The notes: generated by a model not told the origin, from the letters alone. 46,104 bases of DNA from JANPLD01 sp031426355 (GCA_031426355.1 JANPLD010000039.1:1-46104); one strand, 5' to 3'. Counted from the stretch's first letter, positions 33,244 through 41,362 are shown. A program made the numbers and translations.

Positions 33244-34139
33244 TATTTCCCCTCTATCTCTCTTAGAACTGATTCAAGATATTTATAATAATCGGAAGAT
33301 TTACTATAAGAATCCATTAGCTTTCTATACCCTTCCGCATCAACAAAACTCTGTCTTAGGGCAATTTCCTCAATACAGGCGATCTTAACATTCTGCCTTT
33401 TTTCTATCGTGTGAACAAAAGTTGATGATTCAAGAAGCGCATCAGGAGTTCCCGCATCAAGCCACGCAAACCCGCGTCCCACCTTAATTACATTGAGGTC
33501 GCCTTTTTCCATGTAGGCTTTGTTAACATCAGTTATTTCAAGTTCTCCACGAGCTGAAGGTTTCAGATTTTCTGCAATAGAAACAACATTTTTGTCATAA
33601 AAATATAAACCCGTAACTGCCCAGTTCGATTTAGGGGTTTTCGGTTTTTCTTCAATTGAGATAGCTTTGCCATTTTTATTAAGCTCTACCACACCATATC
33701 TTTCCGGGTCACGGACATTGTAAGCCATAACATAAGCGCCGCTTTTTAATTCCAGCGCCTTTTCAAAATCCTTACCCATGGTTTCCGGCAAAATTTCACT
33801 GCCGTAAAATATGTTATCACCAAGTATCAAACATGAAGCACTATCACCAACAAACTCTTTACCAAGAATAAATGCCTGTGCAATCCCCTTAGGTTCCGGC
33901 TGAACTTTGTAAGAGAATTTTACACCGTATTTTTCACCATCACCCATCAGATCTTCAATGATCGGCAGATCACGCGGGGTGCTGATTATAAGTATCTCAC
34001 GTATCCCGAAATTCATGAGTATCGCGAGCGGATAATATATCATCGGCTTATCATAAACAGGTAATATCTGCTTACTGATCGCGTTTGTCATAGGCTGGAG
34101 CCTTGTGCCACTTCCGCCTGCCAAAATAATTCCCTTCAT
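33243..34139 (-). CDS. rfbA: Glucose-1-phosphate thymidylyltransferase
   Basis: First step of dTDP-sugar synthesis: dTTP plus glucose-1-phosphate to dTDP-glucose. Nucleotidyltransferase fold with MKGIILAGGSGTRLQPMT, the uridylyl/thymidylyl loop VYDKPMIYYPLA, ILGDNIFYG, and WLDAGTPDALLE. The 298 residues are normal. It lies between the glycosyltransferase gene (1 base) and rfbD (overlap) on the minus strand. Confidence 0.97.
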   Translation of the reverse strand: MKGIILAGGSGTRLQPMTNAISKQILPVYDKPMIYYPLAILMNFGIREILIISTPRDLPIIEDLMGDGEKYGVKFSYKVQPEPKGIAQAFILGKEFVGDSASCLILGDNIFYGSEILPETMGKDFEKALELKSGAYVMAYNVRDPERYGVVELNKNGKAISIEEKPKTPKSNWAVTGLYFYDKNVVSIAENLKPSARGELEITDVNKAYMEKGDLNVIKVGRGFAWLDAGTPDALLESSTFVHTIEKRQNVKIACIEEIALRQSFVDAEGYRKLMDSYSKSSDYYKYLESVLREIEGK

Positions 34140-34140
34140 T

Positions 34141-34992
34141 TTATTCCCCTATTATTCCTCTCGGATTTCCATTTTTATCAAATGCCTTTCTGCCGAATAC
34201 AAATGACATAACACCTAATATGCGAGCTTTATATTTTAGACTTTTATCACGGTTAAATATCAAACTATAAACTATGAATTTAGACAAATACTTAAAAATT
34301 ACAGAAAGCTTTTTAGCCAGATACCTGGAGCCTGAAAAATGCTTCTTGAAATAATACAGTTTTGACCAGCCCGCATGCCAAGATTTTAAATATTCCGTTC
34401 TGGTACTTACAGCAGAAGATTTTCCGACCAGATGCTCAAGCAGAACTGACCTGCACAGTAATATATTCTGCCCAGATTTTAATATCCTTTTGCAAAGGTC
34501 CGTTTCTTCATAATAAAGGAATATCTCTTCATCAAAAAAACCAACACTGCTAAGGTTTTTCATATTAAACAACATAGCCGCGCCCACCACCCATTCAGCC
34601 AGCTCTATTGATTGCATGCTGGTTCTATCGTAAATTGCTTTATCAGTAGCAGGCGCTATCACGCAGGATTTCTGGTGTGCTTTGGCAACTTCGAGAAGCT
34701 TTATTATCTCAACATAATCTGTGATTATATCGGGATTAAGCAGGAAAGAATAATCAGTTTTAACTTCTCTCAAAGCAAGGTTTGCCGCTCTGCCATAACC
34801 TATATTAACTGGGGACCTTATTAATTTAACTTCGTGAAAAGATTCTATTATACTGCAAGTGTCATCCCTGCTTGCATTATCAACAACTATAACTTCAAAC
34901 TTACCTGCAACCTCTTTCAGGAATTGCCTGATTAAACTTGCGCTGTTATAAGTAACTGCAATTATTGTTAATTCTTTATTGAGCATGAACAT
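34141..34992 (-). CDS. Family 2 glycosyltransferase, rhamnosyltransferase-like
   Basis: GT-A inverting transferase at the cytoplasmic membrane face, likely adding a sugar (perhaps rhamnose, given the neighbours) to a surface polysaccharide. Start TIIAVTYNSASLIRQFL, donor-site VDNASRDDT, metal-site stretch FLLNPDII, and FFDEEIFLYYEETDLCKRI as in O-antigen rhamnosyltransferases. The C-terminal 60 residues carry a hydrophobic segment (LSKFIVYSLIF). It heads the minus-strand gt-rfbA-rfbD unit and is divergent from rfbB, 43 bases away. Acceptor unknown. Confidence 0.85.
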   Translation of the reverse strand: MFMLNKELTIIAVTYNSASLIRQFLKEVAGKFEVIVVDNASRDDTCSIIESFHEVKLIRSPVNIGYGRAANLALREVKTDYSFLLNPDIITDYVEIIKLLEVAKAHQKSCVIAPATDKAIYDRTSMQSIELAEWVVGAAMLFNMKNLSSVGFFDEEIFLYYEETDLCKRILKSGQNILLCRSVLLEHLVGKSSAVSTRTEYLKSWHAGWSKLYYFKKHFSGSRYLAKKLSVIFKYLSKFIVYSLIFNRDKSLKYKARILGVMSFVFGRKAFDKNGNPRGIIGE

Positions 34993-35035
34993 AAAATTTA
35001 TAAAGAATATAGGTATTAAAATTTAATAAAAATCA

Positions 35036-36025
35036 ATGAAAACTATTTTAGTTACAGGCGGTCTTGGATTTATAGGAAGTAATTTCATCATTCAGGAGTT
35101 AGGTGCTGGCAATAGTATAATCAACCTTGATAAGGTTACATATGCCGCTGATTTTGCAAACCTGAAGAAATTTGAGAACCACCAGAATTACAAATTCATC
35201 AAAGGTGATATCTGCGATAACGATCTGGTCGCAAGTATTTTTTCTGACAATAAAATAGATTATGTAACTAATTTCGCCGCAGAATCCCACGTCGATAACT
35301 CTATTAAAAACCCTTCCGATTTCATAGAAACAAATATTTTGGGAACCTATAATTTATTGCAAAATGCCAGAGCTTATATAAAAAATATCAAGCATCCTGC
35401 GGAATTCAGGTTCCTGCATGTTTCTACAGACGAAGTTTTTGGCAGCCTTGAAGAAAATTCCCCGAGATTCAATGAGGTCACAAAATATGACCCAAGTTCT
35501 CCTTACTCCAGCTCAAAAGCCGCCTCTGACCATCTGGTGAAAGCATGGCATAGAACATATGGCCTTCCTGTTATCATTACCAATTGCTCCAATAATTATG
35601 GCCCGCACCAGCATAAGGAAAAGCTGATACCGAAAACCATATTTAACTGCCTTGAAGAAAAAGAGATACCAATATACGGCAACGGAAAAAATATCCGCGA
35701 CTGGATATTTGTTGAAGACCACTGCAAAGGCATTAAGCTTGCCCTTGAAAAAGGTAAGATCGGCGAATCTTATCTATTCGGCGGGAACTGCGAAAAAAAT
35801 AATATAGAAGTTGTAAGTACTATCTGCGACTTAATGGATAATATAAAACCGCGAAAAACAGGCAGAACCTATAAAGACCTGATCACTTTTGTAGAGGACC
35901 GGAAAGGCCATGATTTCCGCTACGCGATCAGTAATGATAAATCAGAAAATGAACTCGGATTTAAAGTTAGTGAAAACTTTGAAAATAACCTTAGAATAAC
36001 CATCCATAATTACATGAATAGATAA
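35036..36025 (+). CDS. rfbB: dTDP-glucose 4,6-dehydratase
   Basis: Second step of dTDP-sugar synthesis, forming dTDP-4-keto-6-deoxyglucose, the branch point to rhamnose and amino sugars. NAD loop VTGGLGFIGSNFI, catalytic VSTDEVFG, and YSSSKAASDHLVKAWHRTYGLP with the YxxxK pair. 329 residues, slightly shorter than usual but with all domains. Its TAA shares a base with the next ATG (TAATG). Confidence 0.96.
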   Translation: MKTILVTGGLGFIGSNFIIQELGAGNSIINLDKVTYAADFANLKKFENHQNYKFIKGDICDNDLVASIFSDNKIDYVTNFAAESHVDNSIKNPSDFIETNILGTYNLLQNARAYIKNIKHPAEFRFLHVSTDEVFGSLEENSPRFNEVTKYDPSSPYSSSKAASDHLVKAWHRTYGLPVIITNCSNNYGPHQHKEKLIPKTIFNCLEEKEIPIYGNGKNIRDWIFVEDHCKGIKLALEKGKIGESYLFGGNCEKNNIEVVSTICDLMDNIKPRKTGRTYKDLITFVEDRKGHDFRYAISNDKSENELGFKVSENFENNLRITIHNYMNR

Positions 36026-36774
36026 TGGCAAAAAATCATTTAAAATATCTGACGAACCCAAAGGAAGAGATCCCGAGAAAGATCAAACGCACTTTCGTAG
36101 AAGTAAAATCCCAGATTGAAAGATTGAAACTGAAATTCGACACTGATTTCATCAGCGACGTATTGCCCTATACCTGGAAAGGCAAACAGCCCAGATATGA
36201 ACTGATAAATAATATAATAAAACATAAAGGCTTTAAAGACTATCTGGAAATAGGATGCTTCAGGGATGAGTGTTTCAGCCAGATCCAAGCTGAGAATAAG
36301 GTAGGTGTTGATCCTATGTCCGGCGGAAATGTCAGGATGACCAGTGATGATTTTTTTGCCCAGAATTCTAAAAAGTTTGATTTTATATTCATTGATGGCC
36401 TTCATACTTATGAGCAGGTTGCGCTGGATATTAAGAATTCCCTCAAATGCCTGAATGACGGCGGCGTTATTGCTTTGCATGACTGCATGCCGTTAAACTT
36501 CTACAGCCAATGCGTACCACCTGTCAGCAATGTATGGAACGGCGATGTCTGGAAAGCTATAATTGAAGCGCGCACCTTCCCTGAGATCGATACGACGGTT
36601 TGCCTTATAGACCACGGTGTTGGAATTATGGTAAAAAGACCTAACAGGAAAATAATAGATTTTCCGGCTGGCACAAATTTCAAAGAACTAAAGTTCAAAG
36701 ACTTTGCAAAGAACCACAAAGAATGGCTTGAGCCGATAGAATATAATGATGCCCTTACTTTCATTGAACGGTAA
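36025..36774 (+). CDS. Class I SAM-dependent methyltransferase (Methyltransf_24-like)
   Basis: A 249-residue protein. The SAM-binding first strand is YLEIGCFRDECFSQI and the acidic end of strand 2 is VGVDPMSGGN; the FDFIFIDGLHTYEQVALDIKNSL stretch is typical of the Methyltransf_24 group, found in polysaccharide gene clusters. HDCMPLN after strand 5 suggests metal or substrate contact. It is coupled to rfbB and precedes an acyltransferase, so it probably methylates a sugar or a nucleotide sugar. Confidence 0.8.
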   Translation: MAKNHLKYLTNPKEEIPRKIKRTFVEVKSQIERLKLKFDTDFISDVLPYTWKGKQPRYELINNIIKHKGFKDYLEIGCFRDECFSQIQAENKVGVDPMSGGNVRMTSDDFFAQNSKKFDFIFIDGLHTYEQVALDIKNSLKCLNDGGVIALHDCMPLNFYSQCVPPVSNVWNGDVWKAIIEARTFPEIDTTVCLIDHGVGIMVKRPNRKIIDFPAGTNFKELKFKDFAKNHKEWLEPIEYNDALTFIER

Positions 36775-36779
36775 TCTCT

Positions 36780-37343
36780 ATGAGCTTCTATCCTCAAAAT
36801 GAGCTTAAAAAACTGGGCCTGAAAAAATTCGGTAAGAATGTTAAAATATCTTCAAAATCTTCCATTTATAATGCCGACAATATCTCAATCGGTGATAATG
36901 TCAGGATAGATGATTTCTGCATAATTTCCGCCGGTGATGAAGGTATTGAGATCGGCAGCAACGTGCATATAGCCTGCTATTCAAGCATTATCGGCAGAAA
37001 GAAAATTACCATCTCAGATTTTGCCAATATATCTTCTCGCGTTTCTATCTACTCGATCAGCGATGATTTTTCCGGCGCATCATTAACAAACCCTACAATA
37101 CCAGATAAATACAAAAAACCTATCAACGCACCAGTCGCAATAGGTAGGCATGTTGTGATAGGTAACGGTTCAATTATCCTGCCCGGCGTTACCATAGAAG
37201 AAGGCTCAGCAATCGGCGCTTTATCATTGGTAAAAAATAATATTAAACCCAATATTATCGCAGCAGGAATTCCCGCTAAAAAGATCGGGGTCAGAAAAAA
37301 AGATATATTTAAACTTGAGAAAGAATATCTGAAGCAACTTTAA
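36780..37343 (+). CDS. Left-handed beta-helix (hexapeptide repeat) acyltransferase
   Basis: 187 residues with the hexapeptide-repeat pattern (ISIGDNVRIDDFCIIS, IEIGSNVHIACYSSIIG, APVAIGRHVVIGNGSIILPGVTIEEGSAIGALSLV) and the C-terminal IIAAGIPAKKIG of the WbbJ/maltose-O-acetyltransferase group. Such proteins acetylate sugars, including dTDP-4-amino-4,6-dideoxyhexoses. Since a sugar aminotransferase is nearby, N-acetylation of its product is a reasonable guess, but the substrate is not readable. It begins 5 bases after the methyltransferase. Confidence 0.85.
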   Translation: MSFYPQNELKKLGLKKFGKNVKISSKSSIYNADNISIGDNVRIDDFCIISAGDEGIEIGSNVHIACYSSIIGRKKITISDFANISSRVSIYSISDDFSGASLTNPTIPDKYKKPINAPVAIGRHVVIGNGSIILPGVTIEEGSAIGALSLVKNNIKPNIIAAGIPAKKIGVRKKDIFKLEKEYLKQL

Positions 37344-37353
37344 CTCGCACTCT

Positions 37354-37388
37354 CACCCCGACTCTCTTCCTCAAGGGGAGAGGGGGGT
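37354..37388. repeat. Short palindromic repeat between convergent genes
   Basis: CACCCCGACTCTC and GAGAGGGGGGTG flank a TTCCTCAAGGG loop, giving a GC-rich hairpin after the acyltransferase gene. It runs into the last codons of the coiled-coil gene on the other strand, whose C-terminal GTPLSP is encoded by it. The CTCTCCCC-TTGAGG-type sequence resembles dispersed repeats seen in many proteobacterial genomes. It may also act as a bidirectional terminator, although no T-run follows. Confidence 0.55.
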
Positions 37389-37748
37389 GCCTGAATTCAA
37401 TTGCTTCTCCCTGTAACCTTTTACATATTGCTCCATCATTTCAACTTCCTCTTCAGTAATTGGCGCATTCATATCAACTTTTTGAGATTCGGATTCCTTT
37501 AGTTTCTCAAGATCAATCTGCGCTATTTCCTGTTCCTGCTTCATTATTTTAAGCAGAATGCTTGAAAGTTTATTAACGATATTCACTTCCGTTTCATAAT
37601 CTTCAGAAGATTTTATAGTGGAAGTATCACTTCCTTCCCTTTCCACATTTTCAGTTATCCTATCAAATATAGTTTCAATTATCTTACGTGATTTTTTAAG
37701 TATCCTGCGGTGCTCTTCAACCAGGTGTATATATTTTTCTTTGTTCAT
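37371..37748 (-). CDS. Coiled-coil protein of unknown function (125 aa)
   Basis: Not recognised. Almost fully helical and highly charged (LVEEHRRILKKSRKIIETIFDRI, VNKLSSILLKIMKQEQEIAQIDLEKLKESESQK), with a Pro/Ser/Thr patch at 40-46 and a tail that ends in a repeat (see 37354-37388). Within the envelope cluster it is the only gene without an enzymatic fold. The ATG at 37748 is preceded on its strand by a 74-bp palindrome. The original C-terminus may have been lost to the repeat. Confidence 0.6.
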   Translation of the reverse strand: MNKEKYIHLVEEHRRILKKSRKIIETIFDRITENVEREGSDTSTIKSSEDYETEVNIVNKLSSILLKIMKQEQEIAQIDLEKLKESESQKVDMNAPITEEEVEMMEQYVKGYREKQLNSGTPLSP

Positions 37749-37765
37749 AAATTTATTCTTTGTTT

Positions 37766-37839
37766 GTCACCCCGCACTTGTTGCGAGGTGGATCAGGGTT
37801 TTAAAACAACCATCTACCCCGCAATAAATGCGGGGTGAC
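37766..37839. repeat. 74-bp near-perfect palindromic element
   Basis: Starts GTCACCCCGC and ends GCGGGGTGAC, with a centre TTTTAAAA. The two 37-base arms agree at most positions, so the element can fold into one long hairpin. The form, GTCA/TGAC ends with GC-rich arms in an AT-rich genome, is that of palindromic repeats in Rickettsiales and other alphaproteobacteria. It stands between the coiled-coil gene's start and the aminotransferase's end. Confidence 0.8.
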
Positions 37840-37895
37840 AATCCCTAGTAAATCCATTTTATGTATGAAAAATAATGCCCGGAAGGAGAAGATTT

Positions 37896-37945
37896 GTACA
37901 AGTTATCAGTATCAGGTAACTTGTACTTGCACTGACAACTTGTAC
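37896..37945. repeat. GTACAAGTTA inverted repeat plus a third copy
   Basis: GTACAAGTTA (37896-37905) and TAACTTGTAC (37917-37926) form a perfect 10-bp inverted repeat with an 11-base loop. A third copy of AACTTGTAC follows at 37937-37945 and reaches the stop codon of the sugar aminotransferase gene. The hairpin may end that gene's transcript, but the pattern, three copies spaced about two helical turns apart, could equally be a protein-binding site. Confidence 0.55.
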
Positions 37946-39069
37946 TAAACAACTTTCTTTAAAGAAGAATTATAATAAATACTGATCGCTTCTTTAAGGG
38001 TGTTCACAACTTCCTTTATTTCCTCATCAGTAATGCCAAGCCAGAAAGGTAGGGCAATTACGGAATCTATCAGCTTATTACTTACCACCAGCGGCTGGCG
38101 TGGGAAATCTTTATAAGGCTCAAAATTATGGCAGCCTTTGCGCCACCATCTGCGGGATTCAATTCCCTTGCTCATCAGGTGATTTATCACATCATCGGCA
38201 ACGGGATATTTTAATTTCACATTCATGGTTGAAGTTGCGTATTCGACAGAAGGCCACACCTCAACATTCACATCAGCAAGTTTTTCGGTATATTTTTCAA
38301 TGAGTGATATCCACTGAGTCCTTTTATTATTCCAGCCATCAAGTTCAGCAAGCCCCACGGCAGCGCAGTATTCACTCATTTTTGCGTTTGAACCGCGAAC
38401 AATTAAACCTTCTGGTGTAAAACCAAAATTAGACATTTTCTTCGCTTTGAAAAGCATCTCCTTATCTTTCCATAAAACCAGCCCGCCCTCACCTGTTCCA
38501 AAAGGTTTCGTTGCATGAAGGCTCACTATTATCGGGATATCAGTAACTTCAAATTCACGGAAACTCGCAATGGAATCAAAACTTGCTGCGGCGTCAATAA
38601 TTACATTAATGCCTGTTTTTGCTTTAAAATCTTGCCATTTCTTGATGTTTATCGGCGCGCCGAAAGGTGATACCACTACTACGGTTGAGATTTTCTCTTT
38701 GAACTGGATTACATTTTCAGGTTCTATCGCCCATGTTTTTTCATCTACATCAATAAAAAATGGAACAAGGTCTGCATTATAAACGGCGCCCGCAGTTGCA
38801 ACGAATGTCCAGCCCGGAAGCGCGCAATATGAACCCCTCGGTATATTAAGCGCCCTTGTAATAAGCGCCAGAGCTTGCGTTGCATTTGAAAATCCACATA
38901 CCTCTTCTGCATCAACACCAAAATGTTTTGCAATTCTCGTTTCAAAATCTGTCACAAGCGGGCCAAAGTTTGAATACCATCTGGTCTTATCGATCTCCTT
39001 CAGATATTCAAAAATAAATTCTGCCTTAGGCAGTAATGGCCTCATAACCGGGATTCTGATATTGCTCAT
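37945..39069 (-). CDS. DegT/DnrJ/EryC1/StrS-family sugar aminotransferase
   Basis: PLP-dependent transaminase acting on keto-sugar nucleotides, fitting the dTDP-4-keto-6-deoxyglucose made by RfbB. Visible are FGVDAEEVCGFSNATQAL (phosphate loop), FIDVDEKTWAIEPENV, VIIDAAASFDS, and the PLP-lysine in SLHATKPFGTGEGG. 374 residues. Likely product is a dTDP-4-amino or 3-amino-dideoxyhexose; which one depends on the undetermined position. Divergent from rfbC with 55 bases between. Confidence 0.88.
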   Translation of the reverse strand: MSNIRIPVMRPLLPKAEFIFEYLKEIDKTRWYSNFGPLVTDFETRIAKHFGVDAEEVCGFSNATQALALITRALNIPRGSYCALPGWTFVATAGAVYNADLVPFFIDVDEKTWAIEPENVIQFKEKISTVVVVSPFGAPINIKKWQDFKAKTGINVIIDAAASFDSIASFREFEVTDIPIIVSLHATKPFGTGEGGLVLWKDKEMLFKAKKMSNFGFTPEGLIVRGSNAKMSEYCAAVGLAELDGWNNKRTQWISLIEKYTEKLADVNVEVWPSVEYATSTMNVKLKYPVADDVINHLMSKGIESRRWWRKGCHNFEPYKDFPRQPLVVSNKLIDSVIALPFWLGITDEEIKEVVNTLKEAISIYYNSSLKKVV

Positions 39070-39124
39070 TTTGATTTACGTGATTATTTATACCCCTATT
39101 ATAGTCACAAAAAATACAAAATGC

Positions 39125-39667
39125 ATGAAAGTTACTGATCTGGAAATAAAAGGGCTGAAATTAATTGAGCTTAAGTTGTGGCATGATGACAGGGGGTTTT
39201 TCACTGAGCGGTTCGTCAAAAGTAAATTTGAAGAGGCTGGCATAAAAAATAATTTCATTCAGGATAACCACTCTCATTCTAAAGCTGGAGTGGTAAGGGG
39301 ATTACATTACCAGAAAAGCCCTGATCAGGCAAAACTGGTTGGCTGCATAAAAGGAAGAATCCTTGATGTTGCGGTTGATATAAGGAAAGATTCCCCGACA
39401 TTCGGTAAACATTATAAAGTTGAACTGAGCGATAAAAATGGCCTCATGCTGTTAGTTCCTGCAGGTTTCGCCCATGGCTTTTCTGCACTAACTGAATGTG
39501 ATGTTATCTATAAGGTTGATGGCGGCTATAACCCTCAAGGTGAGGGCGGGATAATCTATAATGATAAAGAGCTTAATATTGACTGGGGCATCTCAAATAA
39601 TATCGTTTCTGAAAAAGACCTGAAACTTCAAAGCTTTGCAGAATATAAAAACAACCCGGTTTTTTAA
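39125..39667 (+). CDS. rfbC: dTDP-4-dehydrorhamnose 3,5-epimerase
   Basis: Third step of dTDP-L-rhamnose synthesis. Cupin-fold enzyme with WHDDRGFFTERF, VRGLHYQ (catalytic His), and PAGFAHGFSAL. The ATG at 39125 (MKVTDLEIKG) is used; the frame is open to a TTG at 39062 but that would prepend 21 hydrophobic residues foreign to the family. 180 residues result. It completes the rfbABCD set of this cluster. Its stop shares a base with the sdhE start. Confidence 0.95.
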   Translation: MKVTDLEIKGLKLIELKLWHDDRGFFTERFVKSKFEEAGIKNNFIQDNHSHSKAGVVRGLHYQKSPDQAKLVGCIKGRILDVAVDIRKDSPTFGKHYKVELSDKNGLMLLVPAGFAHGFSALTECDVIYKVDGGYNPQGEGGIIYNDKELNIDWGISNNIVSEKDLKLQSFAEYKNNPVF

Positions 39668-39951
39668 TGGAAAATATAAGAGAGATAAGGATAAAAAAAC
39701 TTCTATACCAAAGCTGGTATCGCGGTTGTAAGGAAACAGACAAAATAGTCGGGCTGTTTGCAAAAAAATATATTCATGAACTGAGTGACATTGAGCTTGA
39801 TGAACTTGAGGCAATACTCAATGAAAATGACAATGATATTTTTGACTGGCTCTCCAACAAAAGAGAAATGCCGGAAGAGATAAAATCAAATTCGATAATG
39901 AAACGCCTACGCAATTTTATTCCCGCGCATGAAATCCATAATATTAATTAG
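39667..39951 (+). CDS. sdhE: Succinate dehydrogenase assembly factor SdhE (DUF339)
   Basis: 94-residue helical bundle that helps attach FAD covalently to the SdhA flavoprotein. The family signature RGxxE is present as R19-G20-C21-K22-E23 in YQSWYRGCKETD, followed by YIHELSDIELDELEAIL and the IFDWLSNK segment. It is coupled to rfbC (TAATG), an unusual partner for it, and meets the DUF2282 gene tail to tail with an overlap of eight bases. Confidence 0.9.
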   Translation: MENIREIRIKKLLYQSWYRGCKETDKIVGLFAKKYIHELSDIELDELEAILNENDNDIFDWLSNKREMPEEIKSNSIMKRLRNFIPAHEIHNIN

Positions 39952-40252
39952 ACAGATTATTATTTTTCTGCTCTTCAATGATCGGCCTGTCAGAAGCGCC
40001 GACTATCCTGTCACAGGTACCTTTCGGAAATAACACCCATTCCCTGCCATCAGCATCTTTTTTGGCGTAACCTGCGCATGAATGTGAGCCATCCGCCGCA
40101 GCACAATCATTCTTCCCAGCCTTGGCGATACCGTAGCATTTTTCTTTTTCCGCAGTAGGCTTGTCTTTGTTATGGTCATCCTGCGCATTTGCATTCACAG
40201 AAAATGATGCTGCTAATAAACTGACCAATGTAGTTATTTTTATATTGCTCAT
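39944..40252 (-). CDS. DUF2282 (BufA1/bufferin-precursor-like) secreted small protein
   Basis: A 102-residue precursor with a signal peptide cleaved after ANA (residue 23). The mature part has the DUF2282 core: EKCYGIAKAGKNDCA, GSHSCAGYAK, FPKGTC, with four cysteines at 39, 50, 59 and 80. In bufferins these cysteines are modified by the DUF692 enzyme BufB and its partner BufC to bind copper in the periplasm. No DUF692 or DUF2063 gene is near, so it is an orphan precursor here. A long acidic/Asn-rich tail follows the last Cys. Identification is by motif; the maturation state is unknown. Confidence 0.8.
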   Translation of the reverse strand: MSNIKITTLVSLLAASFSVNANAQDDHNKDKPTAEKEKCYGIAKAGKNDCAAADGSHSCAGYAKKDADGREWVLFPKGTCDRIVGASDRPIIEEQKNNNLSN

Positions 40253-40317
40253 TTAACCCTCATAAATTACTGTGCGCCGTCTCAAGAAAAAATAGCTTCC
40301 TATAAAATTCAGTCAAG

Positions 40318-40593
40318 ATGGGTCTTCAGATTTTAAATTCCGCAGCAGCTTTAGTATTTGTACTGTGTTTGATCGGTATAGTATCAATTTTACTGCGTAA
40401 ATACAGTGAAAAAATATCTATAAAAACTTCCCAGCAGAAAAGATTGAAAATCTCAGACAGTTTTATGATAGACCAGAAAAGGAAATTAGTTCTGGTTAAA
40501 AGGGACGATAAGGAACATCTTATACTCCTCTCACCTGAAGGGCATTTAATTATCGAAAAAGATATAATTACTAAGGATATAAATGAAAATTAG
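40318..40593 (+). CDS. fliO: Flagellar biosynthesis protein FliO
   Basis: Small membrane protein that helps build the FliP ring of the flagellar export gate. One membrane helix (residues 9-26, AAALVFVLCLIGIVSILL) and a cytoplasmic part with the FliO-like KRLKISDSFMIDQKRKLVLVKRDDKEHLILLSPEGH. At 91 residues it is short and weakly conserved, but the position directly overlapping fliP by 11 bases makes the call firm. Confidence 0.85.
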   Translation: MGLQILNSAAALVFVLCLIGIVSILLRKYSEKISIKTSQQKRLKISDSFMIDQKRKLVLVKRDDKEHLILLSPEGHLIIEKDIITKDINEN

Positions 40594-41353
40594 GAACTTA
40601 GTTCTTGTAATATCCCTGATGTTGCTGGTCGCATTAACAGCAACAAGCTCGTTCGCGCAGACACTCAATTTTGACCTTGGCGACCCTAAAGGCGGAAGTG
40701 CCGCGGGAGCTATATTCAGGCTAGTAATTCTTCTAACGGTTCTAAGCCTCGCGCCATCAATATTGATGATGGTAACAAGTTTTACTCGTATAATAATTGT
40801 GCTTTCATTACTTAGAAGTGCCATCGGTATCCAGCAGACCCCGCCAAATGCAGTCCTGATAAGCTTGGCGTTATTCCTGACATTCTTCATCATGCAGCCG
40901 GTATTTGACCAGTCTTACAACGAAGGTATAAAACCCTTGATAGAAGATACCATGGATGAGACCGAGGCTTTGCAGAAAACGGCAGAACCTTTCAGGCAGT
41001 TCATGTTGAAACATACAAGGGAAACTGACCTGGGATTATTCCTTGAACTCTCTGAAGGTGATAAGGGAGAGGAAGGTGAAAAAACAAGACAGATAGAAGA
41101 AGGTGAAATTGTGCCTTATAAAGCACTGGTGCCAGCCTTTATGATAAGCGAACTACGCCGCGCATTTGAAATTGGCTTCCTAATATTCATACCATTTCTT
41201 ATAATAGATATGGTGGTTGCTTCTATACTCATGAGTATGGGTATGATGATGTTACCTCCCGTTTTGATTTCCCTGCCCTTCAAGATAATTTTCTTCGTAC
41301 TTATTGATGGCTGGGCAATGTTATGCGAAAGTTTAGTCAGAAGTTTCCAATAG
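40583..41353 (+). CDS. fliP: Flagellar biosynthetic protein FliP
   Basis: Core subunit of the type III export gate. A cleavable signal (LVLVISLMLLVALTATSSFA) is followed by the FliP family pattern: RLVILLTVLSLAPSILMMVTSFTRIIIVLSLLR, QQTPPNAVLISLALFLTFFIM, then a variable loop and MISELRRAFEIGFLIFIPFLIIDMVVASILMSMGMMMLPP. 256 residues, full length. The gene follows fliO and precedes a pseudokinase-like gene by 9 bases. The other gate genes (fliQ, fliR, flhA, flhB) are not in the window. Confidence 0.96.
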   Translation: MKIRNLVLVISLMLLVALTATSSFAQTLNFDLGDPKGGSAAGAIFRLVILLTVLSLAPSILMMVTSFTRIIIVLSLLRSAIGIQQTPPNAVLISLALFLTFFIMQPVFDQSYNEGIKPLIEDTMDETEALQKTAEPFRQFMLKHTRETDLGLFLELSEGDKGEEGEKTRQIEEGEIVPYKALVPAFMISELRRAFEIGFLIFIPFLIIDMVVASILMSMGMMMLPPVLISLPFKIIFFVLIDGWAMLCESLVRSFQ

Positions 41354-41362
41354 GGAAAAAAT

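Noticed and set aside
37618..37827. A 69-residue plus-strand frame spanning the palindrome
   Set aside because: Its C-terminal half is the 37766-37839 repeat and its N-terminal half is opposite the coiled-coil gene.
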